Origin: Deltaproteobacteria bacterium
Lineage (GTDB): Bacteria; Myxococcota; Polyangia; Haliangiales; Haliangiaceae
Direction of reading: 5' to 3'
NCBI GenBank assembly: GCA_018262455.1
Contig: JAGSPR010000076.1
Span: 1 to 19,857, forward strand
DNA length: 19,857 bases
The position numbers were made by a program, and so were the translations under genes. The first letter of the stretch is position 1. Each line of letters starts with the position of its first letter. This document shows positions 13,781 through 19,857 of this stretch, piece by piece. Below the pieces are notes generated by a model. It ran no database searches. It was not told where the DNA came from and saw nothing but the letters and a program-made list of their open reading frames with translations.

Positions 13781-14940
13781 GGCTGCCGGTGGCGATCGTC
13801 GGCCACGCCTTCCGGACGCCCCTCGGCACCACGCTCGACCTGGTGATCTCGCGGCTGCTCGCCGGCGAGCGCGCGGCGATCGCGAATCCGCGGTCCGGGT
13901 ATGCATGCTCGCTCGCCGCTCCGATCCCCGGCGAGCCCGCGCGGTCTCGCCACGCGCGGTTCCTCCGCCGGATGGGCCTCTACGGGATGGAGGTCGCGCG
14001 CGAGGCGCTCGCGGCCTCGAGACGCACCGGCGGGCCGCGCACCGGATGCTTCGCCGGCGTCGGAGGGCTACGTGCGCACTGGGACGACATGATGCAGGCC
14101 CTGAAGGATCAGCGCGACGACGGGGACGCCGCGTGGGAGCGTGGCCTGCGCGACGTCCACCCGTACTGGATGCTGCGTCACCTCTCGAACAACGTACATG
14201 CGCTCGCCTCGGCCGAGCTCGATCTGCGCGGCGAGGGGGTGACATTCGGCGGCGCGAACGCGGGTGCGCAGGCGATCGCGGCCGCGTCGCGCGCGTTGTG
14301 GGACGGCGCGATCGACGTCGCGGTGGTCGTGGCGTACGACTCGCTGCTCGAGCCCGAGACGCTCGTCGAGCTCGGCGCGCGGCGCGCCGCGACGCTGGGA
14401 GACCTCGCGGCGCTCGCGCCCGCCTACGACGATCGCGCGGCTGGCTGCGTGCCCGGGGAAGCCGCGGCGGCACTCGTGCTGGTCCGTGCGGCGGACGCAG
14501 CCGACGCGCTCGCGACGGTCGACGCGCTCGATGCCGGCGACGGCGAGCGCAGCGATCCAGCCGCGGCCACGCTCGGTCGGGTGGCGGCGAACCTGGGAGA
14601 CGGCGCGGCGTGGATCGATGGTGCGGCGCGTGGGTGGACCGAGTTCGACGCGGCAGAGCGTGCGGTGCTCGGACCGCTGGTGGCCCCGGCGACGGCGCTC
14701 ACCGCGCTCACCGCCGCGACCGGTCAGCTCGGCGCTGCGACCTCGGTGGTCCAGACGATCGCGCTGGCCGAGCTGCTGCGCCGAGGCGCGTTGCCACCCA
14801 TCGCCGGGCTCGCGCGGCCCGCGCCGGGACCCTTGCACCCCGTCGCGCGGGCGACCTCCACCAAGGCCCGGGTCGCGCTCGGCCTGTCGACGGGCGCGCC
14901 CGGGCTCGTCGCCGGCGTCCGCGTGGAGGTGCCGCGATGA
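13777..14940 (+). CDS. Catalytically dead KS-like protein, chain-length-factor-like partner 2
   Basis: This 387-residue KS homologue begins at GTG 13777 (MRLPVAIVGHAFRTPLG), overlapping the KS2 stop by 4 bases. Alignment with KS2 shows the nucleophile replaced by Ala160 (GGANAGAQAI), the HGTGT His region by DGAARGW, and the second His by Gln in ATGQLGAAT. The fold is otherwise intact with full KS-like length. The GGANAG context resembles the degenerate nucleophile loop of chain length factors. It probably forms a heterodimer with KS2 and sets the size of the chain cavity; a decarboxylase or initiation role cannot be excluded. The stop overlaps the ketoreductase start (ATGA). It is only distantly similar to the other dead partner, so a recent duplication of the pair is unlikely. 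Confidence 0.82.
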   Translation: MRLPVAIVGHAFRTPLGTTLDLVISRLLAGERAAIANPRSGYACSLAAPIPGEPARSRHARFLRRMGLYGMEVAREALAASRRTGGPRTGCFAGVGGLRAHWDDMMQALKDQRDDGDAAWERGLRDVHPYWMLRHLSNNVHALASAELDLRGEGVTFGGANAGAQAIAAASRALWDGAIDVAVVVAYDSLLEPETLVELGARRAATLGDLAALAPAYDDRAAGCVPGEAAAALVLVRAADAADALATVDALDAGDGERSDPAAATLGRVAANLGDGAAWIDGAARGWTEFDAAERAVLGPLVAPATALTALTAATGQLGAATSVVQTIALAELLRRGALPPIAGLARPAPGPLHPVARATSTKARVALGLSTGAPGLVAGVRVEVPR

Positions 14941-15665
14941 TCGCGCTCGTCACCGGCGGCTCGCGCGGCATCGGCCGGGCGATCGCGATCGAGCTCGGAC
15001 GGCGCGGCTGGACGGTCGTGATCAACTATCGAGCCGATGCGGCGGCCGCCGCCGAAACCGCCGCCGCCGTCGAAGCTGCGGGCGGCCGCGCGCTCGCGAT
15101 CCGGGCGGACGTCAGCAAGCCCGCCGAGGTCGACGCGATGTTCGCGCAGGTCGATGAGCGGGGGCCACTCGACGTGCTGGTGTGCAACGCCGGCATCACG
15201 CGTGACACCTTGCTCGGGGCCAGCGAGCCGCGCGACTTCGAGGAGGTGCTGGCGGTCAACCTGCACGGCGTCGAGCACTGCTGCCGCGCCGCGTCTCGCC
15301 GGATGGTCTCGCGCCGCAAGGGCACGATCGTGAACCTGTCGTCGGTCGCCGGCCAGCGGCCCGGCCGGGGCCAGAGCAACTACGCGGCCTCGAAGGGCGC
15401 GGTCGAGGCGTTCACGCGCGCGCTCGCCGTCGAGCTCGCGCCCCGCGGGATCCGCGTCAACGCGGTCGCGCCGGGCATCATCGACACCGAGATGACGGCC
15501 GAGCTCCAGCAGCTCGCGCCCGACGAGCTCACCAGGCGGATCCTGCTGCGCCGGCTCGGCCGTCCCGAAGAGGTCGCGCGGGTCGTCGCGTTCCTGTGTA
15601 GCGACGATGCCAGCTATGTTACCGGCCAGGTATGGAACGTGGACGGCGGGTTCAAGCTCGAGTGA
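14937..15665 (+). CDS. FabG-type 3-oxoacyl-ACP reductase
   Basis: The 242-residue SDR has TGGSRGIG (6-13), CNAG (83-86), Asn109 in AVNLHG, Ser136 in NLSSVAG, and Tyr149/Lys153 in NYAASK, a complete catalytic tetrad. The C-terminus VDGGFKLE is typical of FabG. It should reduce 3-oxoacyl-ACP with NADPH after each KS condensation. Cys115 and Cys116 form an unusual pair beside the tetrad helix. The ATG overlaps the previous stop (ATGA). It is the FabG most likely devoted to chain elongation; the SDRs at 6230 and 18257 belong to a different subgroup linked to the radical SAM genes. A 23-base gap, the largest in this operon, separates it from the next gene. Confidence 0.92.
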   Translation: MIALVTGGSRGIGRAIAIELGRRGWTVVINYRADAAAAAETAAAVEAAGGRALAIRADVSKPAEVDAMFAQVDERGPLDVLVCNAGITRDTLLGASEPRDFEEVLAVNLHGVEHCCRAASRRMVSRRKGTIVNLSSVAGQRPGRGQSNYAASKGAVEAFTRALAVELAPRGIRVNAVAPGIIDTEMTAELQQLAPDELTRRILLRRLGRPEEVARVVAFLCSDDASYVTGQVWNVDGGFKLE

Positions 15666-15686
15666 GTGGAGAACTGAGTGGAGCAT
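15663..15686. repeat. Imperfect 12-bp tandem repeat carrying two Shine-Dalgarno motifs
   Basis: TGAGTGGAGAAC (15663-15674) is followed by TGAGTGGAGCAT (15675-15686). The first copy includes the ketoreductase stop codon. The second supplies GGAG five bases before the flavoprotein ATG. It probably arose by slippage and gave this gene its own ribosome site. Confidence 0.55.
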
Positions 15687-15688
15687 AG

Positions 15689-16375
15689 ATGACCGGACCC
15701 GATCACCTCGAATGGCTGCGCTCGCGGCGCAGCGTGCGGACGTTCACCGACGCGCCGATCGACAAGGCCGTGCTCGTCCGGATCGTCGAGGCCGCCACGA
15801 CCGCGCCGTCGAGCACGAACCGGCAGCCCTGGCGGTTCACCGTGGTCACCGCGCCGGCGATGCGCGGCAAGCTCGTCGACGCGGTCGCGGCGAAGGCCGC
15901 CGAGATGAAGGCGATCATCGCGCGCGGTCACCACGCCGAGGACTTTGGCGACTACGGTGACTTCTTCCACGAACCGCTCGCCGGCGCGGCGGCGGTGATC
16001 GTGCCGCAGTACCGACCGTATCCCGATCTGATCGCGAACCTCATCGAGTCTGGCGGCGGCGATCCGGCGCGCTACTCTACCGCCACCGCGATGCAGGCCG
16101 AGCTGTGCTCGACGAGTGCCGCGATCATGGCGCTGCTGCTCCAGGCGCATGCCGAGCAGCTCGGCGCCTGCATGATGGCCGGACCGATGATCGCGAAGGA
16201 CGAGATCCACGCGCTCCTCGGGATCTCCGAGCCGTGGCGCATGGTCGGCGCGATCGCCCTCGGACACCCGAGCGGCAGCGCCCCGGTTCGTGGCCGCAAG
16301 CCGCTCGACCGCGTGGTCGATTGGATCGAGACCGAGACCCAAGCGCCGTCCGGGCGCGAGAACAGGAAGCCATGA
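15689..16375 (+). CDS. Nitroreductase-family FMN flavoprotein
   Basis: The 228-residue protein has the family pattern: RSRRSVRTF (11-19), which binds the FMN phosphate, APSSTNRQPWRF (39-50) packing on the flavin, a helical middle (130-160), and GHPSG (192-196) near the C-terminus. Members transfer hydride between NAD(P)H and quinones, nitro groups or enones, and in biosynthetic clusters some oxidise peptide-bound azolines or act as dehydrogenases. Here it could reduce or introduce a double bond in the acyl chain, since no enoyl reductase of FabI/FabK type is present in the window; this is inference. The start is ATG 15689 with GGAG five bases upstream. It overlaps the carrier protein gene by 4 bases (ATGA at 16372). 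Confidence 0.87.
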   Translation: MTGPDHLEWLRSRRSVRTFTDAPIDKAVLVRIVEAATTAPSSTNRQPWRFTVVTAPAMRGKLVDAVAAKAAEMKAIIARGHHAEDFGDYGDFFHEPLAGAAAVIVPQYRPYPDLIANLIESGGGDPARYSTATAMQAELCSTSAAIMALLLQAHAEQLGACMMAGPMIAKDEIHALLGISEPWRMVGAIALGHPSGSAPVRGRKPLDRVVDWIETETQAPSGRENRKP

Positions 16376-16773
16376 GCGAACCAGCAAAGTCCGTCGGTGA
16401 TTTGGTGCGCGAGATCGTGGCCGAGGCGCTGGGGAGGCCCGTCGCCGACGTCAAGCTCGAGTCCAACCTGATGGAGGAGCTGGGTGCCGAGTCTCTCGAC
16501 TTCCTCGACATCGTGTTCCGGCTCGAGCGCGAGTTCGGCATCCAGATCACGCGCGGCGAGATGGAGCGCGCGTCGCGTGGTGATATGTCGGCCGAGGAGT
16601 TCGCGCCGCACGGCGTGATCTCCGAGCGCGGCCTGGTCCGCCTCCGCGAGCTGATGCCGGAGGCGGCGCACCGGATCCAGCCCGGCCTGCGGCCGTCGAC
16701 GATCCTCACGCTGTTCAGCGTCCAGACGTTCGCGAACATGGTGATCGGCAAGCGCTCCGGGCGGCAGGTGTGA
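16372..16773 (+). CDS. Acyl carrier protein with C-terminal extension
   Basis: This 133-residue protein has an ACP domain in residues 1 to about 80. Ser41 in the ELGAESLDFLDIVFRLEREFGI region (the DSL-like motif reads ESL) is the expected 4'-phosphopantetheine site, followed by the acidic recognition helix. Typical type II ACPs have 75-90 residues. Here residues about 80-133 form an extra segment with a helix-rich, partly hydrophobic end (STILTLFSVQTFANMVIG). The extension could dock the dead/active KS pairs or the radical SAM enzymes. It carries the growing chain for the operon's enzymes in the cytoplasm and needs a phosphopantetheinyl transferase from elsewhere in the genome. It overlaps the flavoprotein gene (ATGA) and the second radical SAM gene (GTGA). 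It is the only carrier protein in the window. Confidence 0.87.
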   Translation: MSEPAKSVGDLVREIVAEALGRPVADVKLESNLMEELGAESLDFLDIVFRLEREFGIQITRGEMERASRGDMSAEEFAPHGVISERGLVRLRELMPEAAHRIQPGLRPSTILTLFSVQTFANMVIGKRSGRQV

Positions 16774-18260
16774 CCGCCATGATCGACCAGCCGCGCGAGC
16801 TCCACACGACGACCAGCCTGTGCAGCACCTGCAAGGAGGCGATCGCCGCCACCGTGGTGGCGCTGCCCGGCGGCGAGGTCTGGATGCGCAAGCAGTGCCT
16901 GGCGCACGGCGCGCAGGCGGTCCGGCTGTCGACGAGCGTCGAGTGGTATGAACGCACGCGCGCGGAGCGCCAGCATCGGGTCCCTCCGAACGTGATCAAG
17001 AAGCAGGTCGAGCTCGGCTGCCCGTTCGACTGCGGTCCGTGCACGAGCCACACCCAGAAAGTCCGGTTGCCCGTCGTCACGATCACCAGCGCCTGCAACC
17101 TCGATTGCCCGATCTGCTACGTCCACAACAAGAACGACGACGCGTTCCACATGCCGCTCGAGGACTTCCAGCTGATCCTCGATCACCTGCGCACCGATCA
17201 CGGGGGCGAGCTCGACATCATCAACCTCACCGGCGGCGAGCCGACGATGCACCCGCGGTTGTTCGAGATGCTCGAGCTCGCGAAGGCCGCCGGCATCCAC
17301 CGGGTGACGGTGTGCAGCAACGGGATCCGGCTCGCGAAGGACGAGGCGTTCGTGATGCGACTCGCCGAGCAGGGCGCCCGGATCGCGCTGTCGTTCGACA
17401 CCTTCGATCCCCACGCCGACAAGCTGCTGCAGGGCGCGAGCATGCTCGCCACCAAGCTCAAGTGCCTCGAGCTGTGCGAGAAGCACGGCGTCGACGTCAC
17501 GCTGATCCCGGTGATGACCCGCGGCGTCAACGAGCACGAGGTTGGCAAGATCCTCGACTTCGCGCTGCGCCGCTCCAACGTCCGCCACGTCGAGATCCAC
17601 ACGATGACCTTCACCGGGCAGAGCGGCGCGACGTTCCAGCGCTCGGGGCGGATCTCGATGTACGAGGTCCTCGAGGAGATCGAGCGGACGACGAACGGCC
17701 TGCTGAGGCCGTCCGACTTCGTGACCTCGCCGTGCGCGCACCCGCTCTGCTACCAGATCGCGTACCTCCTCCTCGATCCCGAGGGGGGTGACCCGATCCC
17801 GTTCACCCGGTTCATGCCGGCGCGCGAGCTCCACGATGCGCTCTCGGATCGGCTCTACCTCGAGCCCACCGCGCGACTCGAGGACTCGATGAAGCAGGCG
17901 ATCGATCGGCTGTGGGTCGAGGATGACGCCGAGTCCGCGCGCGCGCTGCGTCTGCTGCGCGGGATGCTCGACACCATGTTCCCGTCGGACCGTGCGTTGA
18001 CCCGCGAGGAGGCGTTGCGCGCCGGCGAGCGCGCGATCAAGGCGGTCTACGTGCATTCGCACATGGACGAGGAGACGTTCGACACCGAGCGCGCGGTCGA
18101 TTGCTGTGACAGCAACTGCTACCCCGACGGCAGCACGGTCCCGGTCTGCAACTACAACGTCCTGTACCGCGAGAAGGAGGCCCGGTTCAACGTCGCCCCC
18201 GCACGGTGGGGCGAGCGCAGCGGCGGTCAGCGCGTGTTCACCCTCCCGGTGCTCCGGTGA
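16770..18260 (+). CDS. Radical SAM enzyme of the MJ0619/Tes-like family (RS2)
   Basis: The 496-residue protein has C109-x3-C113-x2-C116 (CNLDCPIC) and GGEP (155-158), the radical SAM core. GCPFDCGPC (Cys84/88/91), PCAHPLC (322, 327), CC (445-446) and Cys450/460 are likely auxiliary-cluster ligands. The N-terminal ribbon is LCSTC (18, 21) with KQCLAHG (Cys43, His46), the form typical of MJ0619-family proteins, which bind a rubredoxin-like iron there. The family's best-known member, tetraether lipid synthase, couples unactivated methyl ends of lipid chains by a radical route; other members are uncharacterised. It is a paralogue of RS1, shares its C-terminal (S/T)LPV(I/L) ending, and sits directly after the ACP gene, so an acyl-ACP or derived lipid substrate is plausible. 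The start is GTG 16770, overlapping the ACP stop (GTGA); ATG 16779 is an alternative. The SDR gene follows with another GTGA overlap. Confidence 0.88.
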   Translation: MTAMIDQPRELHTTTSLCSTCKEAIAATVVALPGGEVWMRKQCLAHGAQAVRLSTSVEWYERTRAERQHRVPPNVIKKQVELGCPFDCGPCTSHTQKVRLPVVTITSACNLDCPICYVHNKNDDAFHMPLEDFQLILDHLRTDHGGELDIINLTGGEPTMHPRLFEMLELAKAAGIHRVTVCSNGIRLAKDEAFVMRLAEQGARIALSFDTFDPHADKLLQGASMLATKLKCLELCEKHGVDVTLIPVMTRGVNEHEVGKILDFALRRSNVRHVEIHTMTFTGQSGATFQRSGRISMYEVLEEIERTTNGLLRPSDFVTSPCAHPLCYQIAYLLLDPEGGDPIPFTRFMPARELHDALSDRLYLEPTARLEDSMKQAIDRLWVEDDAESARALRLLRGMLDTMFPSDRALTREEALRAGERAIKAVYVHSHMDEETFDTERAVDCCDSNCYPDGSTVPVCNYNVLYREKEARFNVAPARWGERSGGQRVFTLPVLR

Positions 18261-19012
18261 CGGTCAGCTCGGCTGCCCGGCTCGCGGGCAAGCGCTGCCT
18301 GATCACCGGGGGCTCGCGCGGGCTCGGGCTCGCGCTCGCCAAGGCGTGCGCGCAGCACGGCGCGAAGGTCGCGTTCACGTTCAACACCGATGTCAACGAT
18401 GCGGCGACGGCCCGCGCGGCCCTGCTCGAGCTTGGCTGCGAGCCGCTCGTGTTCCAGGGCTCGGTCGCCGACGCGGCGCACGTCAAGTCGACCGTCGCGG
18501 CCGTGGTGGCCGCGTGGGGCGGCATCGATGTCCTCGTCAACAACGCGGGCGTCACCCAGATCCTGCCGATCGCGCTGCTCGAGGAAGCCGACTGGGATCA
18601 CGTGATGGATGTCAACGTGAAGGGCTCGTACCTCTACGCGCGCGCGGTGCTGCGCACGATGATCCGCGCCCGCGCCGGTCACATCCTCAACATCGGCTCG
18701 TTCGCGTCCGAGCGCGTGATCGAGGCGCCGGTGCACTACGCAGCCTCCAAGTCGGCGCTGCGGGGGCTCACCGAGGCGCTCGCCCGCGAGGTCGGCCGCT
18801 ACAACATCAAGGTGAATCTGCTGTCGCCGGGCCTGCTCGATGTCGGACTCGCCCAGATGCTGCCGAAGCACCGGATCGCCGAGTACCTGGCGCAGGCGTC
18901 GCTGGGTCGGCTCGGCACCTCCGCCGAGGTGGCGCAGCTCGCGATGTTCCTGATCTCCGACGACAACTCGTTCATGTCGGCGGCAAAGATCGTTGCGGAC
19001 GGCGGCCTCTGA
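18257..19012 (+). CDS. Short-chain dehydrogenase/reductase paired with radical SAM protein RS2 (SDR2)
   Basis: The 251-residue SDR has TGGSRGLG (17-24), NNAG (95-98), Asn120 in DVNVKG, Ser148, and Tyr161/Lys165 in VHYAASK, so the full tetrad is present. It should be an NAD(P)H-dependent ketone or alcohol oxidoreductase. It is closer in sequence to SDR1 than to the operon's FabG, judging from shared APVHYA, ALRG, REVGRY-type stretches and similar length. The GTG at 18257 overlaps the RS2 stop (GTGA); earlier in-frame codons lie inside RS2. Like SDR1 it immediately follows an MJ0619-type radical SAM gene, which argues that the two proteins act in successive steps on the same substrate. Its stop shares one base with the next start (TGATG). 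Confidence 0.9.
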   Translation: MTVSSAARLAGKRCLITGGSRGLGLALAKACAQHGAKVAFTFNTDVNDAATARAALLELGCEPLVFQGSVADAAHVKSTVAAVVAAWGGIDVLVNNAGVTQILPIALLEEADWDHVMDVNVKGSYLYARAVLRTMIRARAGHILNIGSFASERVIEAPVHYAASKSALRGLTEALAREVGRYNIKVNLLSPGLLDVGLAQMLPKHRIAEYLAQASLGRLGTSAEVAQLAMFLISDDNSFMSAAKIVADGGL

Positions 19013-19857
19013 TGTCCACCAAGACCGACGAGATGCTGCGTGAGGGCTACGAGGCCTATCGGCGCTACGTCAACCCGCTGGTCACGCTCCGTGCCGAGCT
19101 GCTGGGCGAGCCGACGCACGTCACGGCGATCGATGCAGGCCGGCTCGTCGAGCCGCGCGGCCTGGTCGAGGACTTCCACGGCACGCAGACGTTCGGGCAC
19201 CGCCACCCCGCGATCACGGCCGCGGTGACCGAGTTCCTCGGCTCGGACTCGCCGAACTGGTTCCCGTGCCGGGTGAACCCCTACGCGGGGCTGCTCGCGA
19301 AGCGGCTGTGCGAACGCGCGAACACCACGCTCGAGGGACCGCGGCCCGCGTACTCGAACGTGTTCTTCGCGAACTCCGGCTCGGGAGCCGTCGAGGCCGC
19401 GATCAAGCTCGCGCGCGCCGCCACGAAGAAGCCGCGCGTGCTCTCGCTCGACGGCGCGTACCACGGCTGCACGATGGGCTCGAACGCGCTCATGAAGCCG
19501 GGGATGTTCAAGGATCCGTTCGGGCCCCACGTGCCGGGGCTCGCGCCGATCCCGTTCGGGGACATCGATGCCCTGGTGACCGCGCTGCGCGGTGGCGAGG
19601 TCGCGGCGGTCGTGCTCGAGCCGATCCAGCTCGAGGGTGGCGTGCGGCCCGTGCCGAGCGCGTTCCTCGAGGTCGCGTGCGAGCTGACGGCGAAGCACGG
19701 CGCGCTGCTCGTCGCCGACGAGATCCAGACCGGGCTCGGACGCACCGGGCGGTTCCTCGCGAGCGAGGCCTGGCCGCGGCGGCCGGATGCCGTGATCCTC
19801 GGCAAGCACCTCGGCGGCGGGCTCGTCCCGATCTCGGCGATGCTGACCACCGACGAG
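19012..19857 (+). CDS. Class III PLP-dependent aminotransferase, 3'-truncated by the window end
   Basis: The first 282 residues are present. Class III (subgroup II, acetylornithine/putrescine-like) hallmarks are FANSGSGAVEAAIKLAR (119-135) binding the cofactor phosphate, YHG (150-152) stacking on the ring, the aspartate in VADEIQTGLGRTG (Asp236), and the Schiff-base Lys265 in LGKHLGGGLVP. The N-terminus REGYEAYRRYVNP is also common in this group. It should transfer an amino group to an aldehyde or ketone, so it may place an amine on the product or release the chain after reduction to an aldehyde. The substrate is not readable. ATG 19012 overlaps the SDR2 stop by one base. The C-terminal third and any later cluster genes lie beyond the window. 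Confidence 0.9.
   Translation, partial: MSTKTDEMLREGYEAYRRYVNPLVTLRAELLGEPTHVTAIDAGRLVEPRGLVEDFHGTQTFGHRHPAITAAVTEFLGSDSPNWFPCRVNPYAGLLAKRLCERANTTLEGPRPAYSNVFFANSGSGAVEAAIKLARAATKKPRVLSLDGAYHGCTMGSNALMKPGMFKDPFGPHVPGLAPIPFGDIDALVTALRGGEVAAVVLEPIQLEGGVRPVPSAFLEVACELTAKHGALLVADEIQTGLGRTGRFLASEAWPRRPDAVILGKHLGGGLVPISAMLTTDE

Noticed and set aside
12956..14473. 505-codon minus-strand frame across the KS2/partner 2 genes
   Set aside because: It is antisense shadow, extremely Arg/Ala-rich and without motifs, opposite well-defined KS domains.

Overview
The window is very GC-rich and densely coded. It most resembles a Myxococcota genome, perhaps of the Haliangiales/Kofleriaceae kind. This is inferred from style: strong G/C in third codon positions, a lipoprotein whose N-terminus is a poly-Gly/Asp-Ala linker straight after the lipobox, an HPF-cold-shock fusion, and long type II fatty-acid/polyketide-like operons. 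No rRNA, tRNA, CRISPR array, insertion sequence or phage gene was seen.

Left part (1-6229), mostly housekeeping or lineage-specific genes. A 5'-truncated DHH-family phosphoesterase (+) is followed by a ribosome hibernation-factor-like protein fused to a cold-shock domain (+). Its 3' end overlaps a convergent six-helix membrane protein (-). Next on the minus strand come an M1-family zinc aminopeptidase with a HEAT-like C-terminal half and a lysine-rich tail, and a Cys-rich secreted lipoprotein.

Right part (6230-19857), a biosynthetic locus that runs off the 3' edge. On the minus strand a large radical SAM protein (RS1) is followed 2 bases later by a short-chain dehydrogenase (SDR1). Divergent from them is a DsbA-like lipoprotein. 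Then a plus-strand operon begins at 9801: hotdog-fold dehydratase, ketosynthase 1 (KS1), catalytically dead KS-like partner 1, ketosynthase 2 (KS2), dead KS-like partner 2, FabG-type ketoreductase, nitroreductase-family flavoprotein, an unusually long acyl carrier protein, a second radical SAM protein (RS2), a second SDR, and a class III aminotransferase cut by the window end. Most junctions are 4-base ATGA/GTGA overlaps, so this is very probably one translationally coupled transcript.

How the genes may work together (inference): two ketosynthase/chain-length-factor-like pairs with one ACP, one KR and one DH look like a highly reducing type II PKS/FAS that builds a polyene or alkyl chain on the carrier protein. 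The flavoprotein, the two SDRs, the aminotransferase and the two radical SAM enzymes would then modify the chain. The radical SAM proteins have the Cys layout of the MJ0619 family, whose founding member is the archaeal tetraether lipid synthase (Tes), an enzyme that joins unactivated lipid-tail carbons. The radical SAM-SDR pair is present twice, once in each divergent unit. A reducing type II acyl-chain pathway combined with two MJ0619-like radical SAM-SDR modules is the candidate undescribed system here. Its product is unknown.
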